Below, piece after piece: positions 56,336 to 62,820 of a stretch of DNA of 64,000 bases. The stretch comes from an uncultured Alistipes sp. Lineage in GTDB: Bacteria; Bacteroidota; Bacteroidia; Bacteroidales; Rikenellaceae. The number at the start of each line of letters is the position of its first letter. Positions within the stretch are counted from its first letter, which is position 1. The stretch is from positions 1 to 64,000 of the forward strand of contig URBK01000005.1 of NCBI GenBank assembly GCA_900546065.1. Direction: 5' to 3'. A model generated the notes under the pieces. That model worked only from the letters and a program-made list of their open reading frames with translations. It was not told the origin of the DNA and made no database searches. The position numbers and the translations under genes were made by a program.

Positions 56336-56375
56336 ATAAAATTGAAGCGGGCCGTCGTAAGTACGACAGCCCGCT
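56336..56375 (-). terminator. trp attenuator terminator
   Basis: On the minus strand, 56375-56363 pairs with 56358-56346 (13 bp, one G-T) around the loop ACTT, followed by TCAATTTTATA. It lies between the leader peptide and trpB, so read-through is needed for trp expression. Confidence 0.8.
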
Positions 56376-56396
56376 CATATCGGTTCGATTCCGCTC

Positions 56397-56480
56397 TTAG
56401 AGGCACACGGCGCGTTGACTTACGACTTTTTCAAGTTGCAAGCGCCACCACCATGAAATATTGTTGCGAAGCGAAATCAT
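56397..56480 (-). CDS. trpL: trp operon leader peptide with three consecutive Trp codons
   Basis: A 27-codon frame: ATG at 56480-56478, Trp codons at positions 10-12 (56453-56445) and TAA at 56399-56397. GAGGAG (56493-56488) stands 7 bases before the ATG, an unusually good SD for this genome. Three Trp codons in a row in a 27-residue peptide are most unlikely by chance, and its place between a -7 promoter and a terminator fits a ribosome-stalling attenuator. The peptide itself probably has no other role. There is no trpR gene in the window. Confidence 0.85.
   Translation of the reverse strand: MISLRNNISWWWRLQLEKVVSQRAVCL
56409..56446 (-). promoter_or_regulatory. Antiterminator and pause-hairpin strands of the trp leader
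   Basis: GTCGTAAGT (56426-56418, leader codons 19-21) is exactly complementary to ACTTACGAC (56362-56354), the loop and upper 3' arm of the terminator. Around it, GGCGC-TTG (56446-56439) can pair with CAA-C-GCGCC (56417-56409) as a 1:2 hairpin that begins at the third Trp codon. A ribosome stalled at the Trp codons would block the 1:2 hairpin and leave GTCGTAAGT free to break the terminator; a ribosome at the stop codon would cover it. Confidence 0.75.
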
Positions 56481-56504
56481 ATTGTATCTCCTCTTTTCCT
56501 GTTT

Positions 56505-56512
56505 CAAAGATA
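56505..56512 (-). promoter_or_regulatory. -7 promoter element of the trp operon
   Basis: The minus strand reads TATCTTTG, matching TAnnTTTG. Start of transcription is expected near 56498, giving a leader of about 195 bases before trpB. Confidence 0.7.
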
Positions 56513-56701
56513 TGATAAAATTTTTTACGATATACCGCCCGGATATATTTTCATTGCATATTATTGCAGGCGTATATTTGTATTTTATGCGTACGGTATT
56601 GGTATATAATATTTTGTATGCTCTGGATAGCGTGTGTTTATATTCCGTTTTTTGTACCGTCCATATCCTTGTGGCCTCGGTCCAGTCTGAGGCGCTGCCT
56701 C
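56513..56701. other. AT-rich spacer between the trp promoter and the aldo/keto reductase
   Basis: No convincing gene. It is clearly richer in A and T than its surroundings. A TATATTTG at 56573-56580 on the plus strand resembles a -7 element, but no plus-strand gene follows. Confidence 0.5.
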
Positions 56702-57694
56702 TCATGCGAGAATCTGCTCTATGCGCTGCAGCTCGTCCGATGAGAAGTCCGGGCTGTCGAGGGCGCCGAGGCTGTCCAGAAGCTGTTCGGCCGAGCTTGC
56801 GCCGACGAGCACGCTCGTGACGCGCTTGTCGCGCAGCACCCAGCGCAGGGCCATCTGTGCGAGCGACTGTCCACGTTCCGCGGCCAAGGCGTTGAGGGCG
56901 GTGATGCGGCGCAGTTTGTCGGGCGTAATATCTTCTGGGCGGAGGCGTCCCGTAGGGCGTGCGGCACGCGAATGGGCGGGTATACCGTGCAGATATTTGT
57001 TTGTCAGCAGCCCCTGAGCCAGCGGCGAGAAGGCTATCATGCCGATACCCTGACGTTCGAGCTCCGGAAGCAGTCGCGGCTCGGTCCAGCGGTCGAACAT
57101 CGAGTAGCGGGCCTGATGTATCAGGCAGGGCGTGCCGTTGCGGCGCAGAATCTCGGCGGCGCGGCGCGTGCGTTCGTCATCGTAGTTCGAGATACCGGCA
57201 TAGAGTGTCTTGCCGCGGCGTACGGCATCCGAGAGCGCCTCCATGGTCTCCTCGAGCGGAGTTTCGGGATCGGGCCGGTGTGAATAGAATATATCGACAT
57301 ATTCGATGCCCATACGCCGCAGGCTCTGGTCGAGCGAGGCGAGCAGATATTTGCGGCTGCCCCAGTTGCCGTAGGGGCCGGGCCACATGTCATATCCCGC
57401 CTTTGTCGAGATGATGATCTCGTCGCGGTAGCGGCCGAGGCCGTCACGCAGGATGCGGCCGAAGTTCTCCTCGGCCGAGCCGTAGACGGGACCGTAGTTG
57501 TTGGCCAGATCGAAGTGTGTGACGCCGTGGTCAAAGGCCGTGAATGCCGTGCGGCTGTATACCGGGTAGTCGTCGACGCTGCCGAAATTGTGCCACAGGC
57601 CGAGCGAGAGGCGCGGCAGCAGAAGTCCGCTGCGGCCGCAGCGGGCATATTGCATCGTGTCGTAACGCGATGCCGAGGCGGTGTAGGTATCCAT
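56702..57694 (-). CDS. Aldo/keto reductase, YghZ/Gpr-like
   Basis: NADPH-dependent reductase of the Kv-beta-like AKR14 group, close to E. coli YghZ, which reduces L-glyceraldehyde 3-phosphate and methylglyoxal. 330 residues with the catalytic tetrad D62, Y67, K98, H139. YghZ-type motifs are LGLWHNFG, ANNYGP, GSAEENFGR, AGYDMWPGPYG and LLASLDQSL. The gene has its own promoter and stands alone upstream of the trp operon on the same strand. Physiological substrate is not certain. Confidence 0.88.
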   Translation of the reverse strand: MDTYTASASRYDTMQYARCGRSGLLLPRLSLGLWHNFGSVDDYPVYSRTAFTAFDHGVTHFDLANNYGPVYGSAEENFGRILRDGLGRYRDEIIISTKAGYDMWPGPYGNWGSRKYLLASLDQSLRRMGIEYVDIFYSHRPDPETPLEETMEALSDAVRRGKTLYAGISNYDDERTRRAAEILRRNGTPCLIHQARYSMFDRWTEPRLLPELERQGIGMIAFSPLAQGLLTNKYLHGIPAHSRAARPTGRLRPEDITPDKLRRITALNALAAERGQSLAQMALRWVLRDKRVTSVLVGASSAEQLLDSLGALDSPDFSSDELQRIEQILA

Positions 57695-57711
57695 GGTTAA
57701 ATAGGTTTATA

Positions 57712-57742
57712 CAAAGATACGAAATGCTGCGCGCCGGGGCAA
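57712..57742 (-). promoter_or_regulatory. Promoter of the aldo/keto reductase
   Basis: Minus-strand TATCTTTG (57719-57712) with TTG (57742-57740) 20 bases upstream, a good match to the Bacteroidetes -33/-7 arrangement. Confidence 0.7.
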
Positions 57743-57919
57743 GTGTAAAGCGAGGTTTTCGGGTTGTGGCTCGCGGGCCACGCGGCATGCGGGGTTGTTT
57801 TGTGGCCTATTTGCATCTGTCTGTTGAAATTTCGGGTTATTATCGTTATATTCGTATCGTTATGTCCGGCATTCCTTGTGCCGATGCAGTGTCAGGCATA
57901 TAGATAAAGTATAAAGGAT

Positions 57920-58933
57920 ATGATTCGTTTTCGATCGGGAGTGATCTCTGCGGCCGTTGCCGCACTTTTCTGTGGGGCAGTATTCGCAGGCTGCTTCCGA
58001 CCGCCGATGACGTGTGACCGTGAGGCCATGTATGAGGCTATCGAGGCGTTGTGTGCCGACTCGATGGCAGGACGCCGTGCCGCCAGCGGCGGCGATTTGC
58101 GTGCGGCGCGTATGTTGGCGGGGATGATGGAGAAGGCGGGCTGCGAGCCTCTTTGGGAGGAGGCTGTCGTGCCGTTCCATCTGGAGAACACCATGAAGGC
58201 GTTGCATACGGGAAATCTCGACTTTGCGAAGAGATTTTTTGCGGGCCCGTGGCGCGACTCGACATACAATGTGGCGATGGTCATCCGCAGCGGATATCCC
58301 GACGCACCGAAAGTCGTGTTGGGGGCGCATTATGACCATATCGGGAAGCTCGTCGTGGGCGACTCCGATACGGAGGATACGCTTATGCTGCGTGGGGCCA
58401 ACGACAATGCTTCGGGTGCCGTGGCCGTGACGGAGATAGCGCGCCGCCTGCGTCCCTATGCGCGCGATTTCAAGCGAGACCTTGTCCTTACGCTGTTCAG
58501 TGCCGAGGAGATGGGCCTTGTCGGGTCGCGCCTTATGGCGACGATGTTGCGCGACAGTGCGGTGAATGTGGGGTATATGGTCAACCTCGAGATGCTGGGC
58601 CGCCTGAAGGAGGATAATTTCCGCATGCACCTCTTTGTCGATGACATGGATGCGATGAAACAGATCTCCGTGCCGAACGTCGATTCTCTGTCGGTGGGCG
58701 TGGTGATGAATAACTCGGGAGCGTCGGACCATCTCTCCTTTACGGCAATGGGAATCCCCGCGGCGCTGTTTGCCACGGATGATATGGCGACGCTGCATCA
58801 GGCGACGGATACGCCCGAGAGTCTGAATATGGAGGGTATGGAGCGTGTGGTGAATTATATCATGCGTAATGTCTATGCACTGCTGACGGCCGAGAGGCTG
58901 CCGTCGCCGAACCGGACGCAGGAGGCCCAATAA
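57920..58933 (+). CDS. M28 family zinc peptidase lipoprotein (first copy)
   Basis: Zn-dependent aminopeptidase/glutaminyl-cyclase-fold protein of 337 residues. A hydrophobic leader ends at C25 (FAGC), a likely lipobox. Metal ligands of the family are visible: H137 in GAHYDH, D162 in GANDNASG, E196/E197 in SAEEMGL, E224 in NLEMLG and H271 in ASDHLSF. The substrate is unknown; M28 members in this phylum process peptides in the periplasm. A paralogue with the same layout lies at 61755. Confidence 0.87.
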   Translation: MIRFRSGVISAAVAALFCGAVFAGCFRPPMTCDREAMYEAIEALCADSMAGRRAASGGDLRAARMLAGMMEKAGCEPLWEEAVVPFHLENTMKALHTGNLDFAKRFFAGPWRDSTYNVAMVIRSGYPDAPKVVLGAHYDHIGKLVVGDSDTEDTLMLRGANDNASGAVAVTEIARRLRPYARDFKRDLVLTLFSAEEMGLVGSRLMATMLRDSAVNVGYMVNLEMLGRLKEDNFRMHLFVDDMDAMKQISVPNVDSLSVGVVMNNSGASDHLSFTAMGIPAALFATDDMATLHQATDTPESLNMEGMERVVNYIMRNVYALLTAERLPSPNRTQEAQ

Positions 58934-58955
58934 TATAGTGTACGCGACAATGATC

Positions 58956-58991
58956 GGGCGGGTGCGGATCGTGAGAGATCCGTACCCGCCC
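58956..58991 (+). terminator. Terminator after the first M28 gene
   Basis: A 15-bp stem (58956-58970 with 58977-58991, one G-T) around GTGAGA, followed by TTGTCGTTG. Its inner arm GGTGCGGATC is shared with the hairpin after the second M28 gene. Confidence 0.8.
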
Positions 58992-59039
58992 TTGTCGTTG
59001 TCGGCGGCGTATGTTTTCAGTAGTTTTTCGGCCGAAATA

Positions 59040-59070
59040 TTTGGAGTTAATATTTTTTTGCATACATTTG
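59040..59070 (+). promoter_or_regulatory. Promoter of the ABC transporter/GntR cassette
   Basis: TTTG (59040-59043) and TACATTTG (59063-59070), 19 bases apart, match the Bacteroidetes -33/-7 consensus very well. Start expected near 59077, inside the operator below. Confidence 0.75.
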
Positions 59071-59071
59071 T

Positions 59072-59095
59072 ACTGTACTATTGATGTAGTACAGT
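59072..59095 (+). promoter_or_regulatory. Palindromic operator for the GntR regulator
   Basis: ACTGTACTA (59072-59080) and TAGTACAGT (59087-59095) are perfect inverted 9-base arms around a 6-base spacer. The site begins 2 bases after the -7 box and covers the start of transcription. The likely ligand is the YtrA-like regulator encoded at 60873. Confidence 0.65.
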
Positions 59096-59189
59096 GTGGC
59101 GGGTTTCCGCCTCATCCGATGGAGCGTGACAGCGGGAACTGCGCGCGGCGGCCGTGGCGGCCGACAGGAAGGCAATAGAGTAACAGTTT

Positions 59190-60074
59190 ATGATTGAAAT
59201 GAAGGATTTGTATGCGGGATACGGCCGAAAGCGCACGGTCCTGCGCGGTCTGGGCGGCACGATCGCCGAAGGCCACATCTACGGTCTGCTCGGTGCCAAC
59301 GGCAGCGGCAAGACCACTCTCATGAAGACATGGGCGGGGGCGCTGTTCCCGGTATCGGGCCGTGTCGATGTCTTCGGCAGCCATCCTGCGGATCGCAAGG
59401 CCGACTTTCTGGCCTCGGCGGTATATATGCCCGACGAAATATCGTTCCCGCAGCTCTCGGTTGCGGCGTTCGAGCGGGTGTACGGGCGTTTCCGTCCCCA
59501 CTTCTCGCACGAGGATTTCGGTTCCTATCTCAACGCTCTGGATTTCAGCTTCGGGGTGCGGATCGACCGCCTCTCGACGGGAAACCGCAAGAAACTATTC
59601 ATCGCCTTCTCGTTGGCGAGCAATCCAGCGCTGCTGTTGATGGACGAGCCGACGAACGGTCTCGACATAGAGTCGAAGAAGGCATTCCGCCGCATTCTCG
59701 CCTCGTTCGACACGATGGGGCGCGTGGTTGTCGTATTGACGCATCAGGTGGCCGATCTGAACAATCTGCTCTCGGCGGTGGTGGTGTTGCGTGACGGAGG
59801 TATTGCCCTGAACGCCACATTCGACGCCATAACCGAGAAGCTAAGTTTCGGCGGCGCGTCCGATGCGGATGTGCTGTATGCCGACGGCCTGAAGTCGATA
59901 AGCATTAACCGCGACGGCGAATATACCGATGTGGATGTCGAGTCGCTCTATCACGCCATACACGAGAGCGAGCGTGTACGCTCGTTCATTGCCGAAAACT
60001 TTTCGGGTAACTCTTCGGAGGGCAATTCCGGAGAAATCGCGGACACAGCCGCGGGAAAGGAGGGCGTATGTTGA
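59190..60074 (+). CDS. ABC transporter ATP-binding protein
   Basis: ATPase of a two-component exporter-type transporter, 294 residues. Walker A GANGSGKT (35-42, K41), Walker B LLLMDEP with E153 and H-loop H185 are intact. The signature is LSTGN (128-132) in place of LSGGQ, and the Q-loop region reads YMPDEISF with no glutamine. The last about 60 residues are an acidic extension. It overlaps the permease gene by 7 bases. The transported substrate is not known. Confidence 0.88.
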   Translation: MIEMKDLYAGYGRKRTVLRGLGGTIAEGHIYGLLGANGSGKTTLMKTWAGALFPVSGRVDVFGSHPADRKADFLASAVYMPDEISFPQLSVAAFERVYGRFRPHFSHEDFGSYLNALDFSFGVRIDRLSTGNRKKLFIAFSLASNPALLLMDEPTNGLDIESKKAFRRILASFDTMGRVVVVLTHQVADLNNLLSAVVVLRDGGIALNATFDAITEKLSFGGASDADVLYADGLKSISINRDGEYTDVDVESLYHAIHESERVRSFIAENFSGNSSEGNSGEIADTAAGKEGVC

Positions 60075-60871
60075 GAAGCATCATATCTCTGGCGGCGCGC
60101 CACTGGCGTGAACACTATTTGCGCGAGGCGCTATGTCTGTTGGCAGTTGCGGCCGTGACGGCGTTGCTCTATGCAGGCAATTTGTCTAATTCGGGTTCGG
60201 TATCGGCGGCGGGCGCGGCCAGACAGCTGGGCAATATACGATACGATATTGTCCTGTTGTGGATTGCCGTGACGGCCGTATACACCCTTGTGACTGCATT
60301 CCGCGGCTATGGCGATGCCCGCCGCTGTTATGCTACGCTGTTGCTGCCGGCGTGCATCGGGACGAAGTATGCGTGGGAGTGGCTGCGCACGATGATCATG
60401 TTCCCGCTGGCGGCGCTGGCTGTAATATGGTGTGTCGATGCGGCGGTCGTCAGGTTGATGATACACGTGCGCCCCATGTTGGCGGAGGTGGAGGAGAGTG
60501 CGTCGACGCTGTGGGATGCCGTGACGGCCGTGGGCGAGCCGCTGAATTATATACCTTACAATATATATCTTGTCGTGTGGTTCAACGCTGTGGCGATGTT
60601 AGTGCGGTCGGGCCTTCGGCCTGTCGTGGCGGTGGTGACGGCGGTGGTCGCGTTGGCGGTGGCGCTTACGTTCCCGTGGTCCACGGAGCGTACGGCGCTC
60701 TACCCGTTCGTGTGGGTGGAGATGGAACGCGGCTATGCCGTGACGTGGTCGATGCCCGTGTCGTGGTGTTCGCGCATGGCGGGCTATGCGATAAGCTATG
60801 TGTGGTATGCGGCGCTGCCGGTGGCGGTATATGTGCTGTCGTACCTGAAATTTAAGGAGAGGGAGATATAA
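60068..60871 (+). CDS. Multi-pass membrane protein, ABC permease partner
   Basis: 267 residues with about six hydrophobic segments (near 22-38, 63-80, 112-128, 167-182, 185-202 and 235-257) and basic ends. There is no recognisable family motif, but its overlap with the ATPase gene and its topology suit an ABC-2-like permease. The GntR gene begins 1 base after its stop. Confidence 0.7.
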   Translation: MLRSIISLAARHWREHYLREALCLLAVAAVTALLYAGNLSNSGSVSAAGAARQLGNIRYDIVLLWIAVTAVYTLVTAFRGYGDARRCYATLLLPACIGTKYAWEWLRTMIMFPLAALAVIWCVDAAVVRLMIHVRPMLAEVEESASTLWDAVTAVGEPLNYIPYNIYLVVWFNAVAMLVRSGLRPVVAVVTAVVALAVALTFPWSTERTALYPFVWVEMERGYAVTWSMPVSWCSRMAGYAISYVWYAALPVAVYVLSYLKFKEREI

Positions 60872-60872
60872 A

Positions 60873-61265
60873 GTGAAATTATCGGACAACAAACCCGTAT
60901 TCCTGCAGATCAAGGCATGGATCGAGGACCATATCCTGCGCGGCGAGTGGCGTGCCGGTGAGCAGCTGCCGTCGGTGCGCGAGTTGAGCGTACGCTTCGG
61001 CGTGAATGCCAACACCGTGGTGCGAACGTACGAGCGTCTGCTCTTCGACGGCTCGGTGCGGAGCGTGCGCGGCGTGGGGTTCTTCGTCGCCGACAATGCC
61101 CGTGACGCCGTGGTGGCGCGGCGCCGCGAGGAGTTTTACGCGGAGACGCTGCCCGCATTCGTCGAGCAGATGGAACTTTTGGGTGTCGACATGCAGGAGG
61201 TGGCGCGGGCCTATGAAGAGAAATTGAAAAATGAAAACAATGATGATACGAAGAACAAGCAATAG
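60873..61265 (+). CDS. GntR family regulator, YtrA-like
   Basis: Short GntR regulator of 130 residues. The N-terminal winged helix (about 8-72) has EQLPSVRELSVRFGVNANTV, typical of YtrA-type regulators, followed by a short helical tail of about 50 residues and no ligand domain. It starts with GTG, preceded by the purine-rich GGAGAGGGAG, and is 1 base after the permease stop. It is third in its operon rather than first, and it probably represses the operon through the palindrome at 59072-59095. Confidence 0.9.
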   Translation: MKLSDNKPVFLQIKAWIEDHILRGEWRAGEQLPSVRELSVRFGVNANTVVRTYERLLFDGSVRSVRGVGFFVADNARDAVVARRREEFYAETLPAFVEQMELLGVDMQEVARAYEEKLKNENNDDTKNKQ

Positions 61266-61632
61266 ATTCGCGTTGGCGGTTGCGGCCGTCTTCGTAGTGC
61301 TGCCGGCGCTGTCGCTTACGGTGAACAGCGTGCGTGAGCAGCGGTGTGTAAAGGATGTGCTGCCACTTATGCGGCGCATATCGGACAACGACATACATGT
61401 TGTCGAGCTCACGGGCCGCAAGGCGTCGGAGGGGATGCTCTATGTCCAGAATGCGTGGCGCACGCTCAATTTGATTGAATTGAACGTCATGCCCCGTGAG
61501 ATGACGATCGCGGGCGACACGCTGCGCGTGGTGCTCGACGACGAGAGCGACGTATATCAGGGTCGCATCATACTGGCCAATCTGAAGAGTGTGATCCGCA
61601 ACGGAGAGACAACGATGCTGCGTGAACACTAA
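61231..61632 (+). CDS. Small membrane-anchored protein of unknown function
   Basis: 133 residues; I do not recognise a family. A basic start is followed by one hydrophobic segment (about 14-31), then about 100 polar residues with alternating beta-like patterns (HVVELTGR, YQGRIILANL). The most natural topology is a periplasmic domain behind a signal anchor. It begins 35 bases inside the GntR gene in another frame, so translation is probably coupled; ATGs 3 and 4 codons later are also possible. Its link to the transporter is inferred from position. Confidence 0.6.
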   Translation: MKTMMIRRTSNRFALAVAAVFVVLPALSLTVNSVREQRCVKDVLPLMRRISDNDIHVVELTGRKASEGMLYVQNAWRTLNLIELNVMPREMTIAGDTLRVVLDDESDVYQGRIILANLKSVIRNGETTMLREH

Positions 61633-61754
61633 CGTTCGCCGTACTTGAAATTTTTTCACAACCTTCTTCCCGTCGCGCCACGGTTGCCGCATGCAGTTCC
61701 CGCTTTGCCCGTAGAGGATGCGATCGAGAATGAAAACGTGTAAAAATTTCGGAT

Positions 61755-62771
61755 ATGGATACTTTCAGGAATTTGTTGAACTCGTGCCTGCGGCTTGTCG
61801 CTGCGGCGGTCTTGGCTGCAATATGCGCGGTTGCCCCGGCGGGGTGCGGCCGTGCGGCGCGACCCTCTTTGGAGTGTGATCCGGAGGCAATCTATTCTAC
61901 AATCAAGACGCTATGTGCCGACTCTCTGGCAGGCCGACGCGCCGGCAGCGGCAATGATCTGCGTGCGGCGCGGCTGCTTGCGGAGAAACTCCGTGAGGCG
62001 GGGTGCGAGCCTCTGTGGCGCGAGGCTCTGGTGCCGTTCAGTATGGACGGGGCTGCCAAAAACAGAGGTATGGACAGGGTGCTGGCAGGCGAGTGGTGCG
62101 ATACGTCGTATAATGTAGTGATGGTTGTGCGAAGCCGTTATCCCGATGCGGAGAAGGTGCTGCTCGGGGCGCATTACGACCATCTTGGTCTCTTCAAGGC
62201 CGACAAGGGCGTAAGACACAAGGCCGGCAACATGTTGTACGGTGCGAATGACAATGCTTCGGGTACGGCCGCCGTGGTGGAGGTAGCGCGGCTTTTGCAG
62301 CCCTATGCCGACACGTTCCGGCGTGATCTTGTGGTGGCGCTGTTCGGTGCCGAAGAGATGGGACTGGTCGGGTCGCGGCATCTGGAACGCATGCTGCGCG
62401 ACAGCATGGTGACCGTAGGACACATGGTCAACCTCGAGATGCTGGGCCGCATGCGCGGCGATACCTTACTGATACAGGGCGAGGCCCTTTCACCCGTGAG
62501 TCTTGTGGCGGCGGAGGTCGGCGAGGCCGATTCGCTGCGTATTGATCTCTCGACTGGCTTCTCGATTGGCTCGGACCATTTCACCTTTGCGTCGAAGATG
62601 GTTCCCGTGTCGTTCTTCGCTACGACAGATATTTCGACCCTGCACACTGTGGACGATACGCCTGAGAGCCTCGACATGGAGGGCATGGAGCGGGCCGTGA
62701 ACTACATCACGCGCTATCTATACAAGCTGTTGACTTTGGATGAACTTCCCGAATTGAGAGAGAATATATGA
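61755..62771 (+). CDS. M28 family zinc peptidase lipoprotein (second copy)
   Basis: 338 residues, collinear with the M28 protein at 57920: the same CADS-AGRRA and DLRAAR start region, GAHYDH, GANDNASG, AEEMGLVGSR, MVNLEMLGR and SDHFTF. The leader ends at PAGC, so it too is probably a lipoprotein. Zinc ligands are intact. The gap from 61633 to 61754 shows no clear TAnnTTTG promoter, so it may be read from the upstream operon. Confidence 0.87.
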   Translation: MDTFRNLLNSCLRLVAAAVLAAICAVAPAGCGRAARPSLECDPEAIYSTIKTLCADSLAGRRAGSGNDLRAARLLAEKLREAGCEPLWREALVPFSMDGAAKNRGMDRVLAGEWCDTSYNVVMVVRSRYPDAEKVLLGAHYDHLGLFKADKGVRHKAGNMLYGANDNASGTAAVVEVARLLQPYADTFRRDLVVALFGAEEMGLVGSRHLERMLRDSMVTVGHMVNLEMLGRMRGDTLLIQGEALSPVSLVAAEVGEADSLRIDLSTGFSIGSDHFTFASKMVPVSFFATTDISTLHTVDDTPESLDMEGMERAVNYITRYLYKLLTLDELPELRENI

Positions 62772-62780
62772 TGCAAATGC

Positions 62781-62816
62781 AGAGGTGCGGATCATACGAA
62801 TACGATCCGCACCTCT
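62781..62816. terminator. Bidirectional terminator after the second M28 gene
   Basis: A perfect 13-bp stem (62781-62793 with 62804-62816), followed by TTGTTT on the plus strand. It lies between convergent genes and shares the arm GGTGCGGATC with the hairpin at 58956. Confidence 0.8.
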
Positions 62817-62820
62817 TTGT

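Noticed and set aside
56376..56400. CGGTTCGATTCCG on the plus strand resembles a tRNA T-arm, hinting at a tRNA or tRNA fragment in the trp leader.
   Set aside because: The neighbouring sequence cannot be folded into acceptor, D and anticodon arms, and no CCA-like end follows at the right place. The segment lies between the leader peptide stop and the attenuator stem.
56573..56580. Plus-strand TATATTTG as a promoter of a small RNA between trp and the aldo/keto reductase.
   Set aside because: No matching -33 element at 19-21 bases, no terminator-like hairpin downstream and no gene on that strand.
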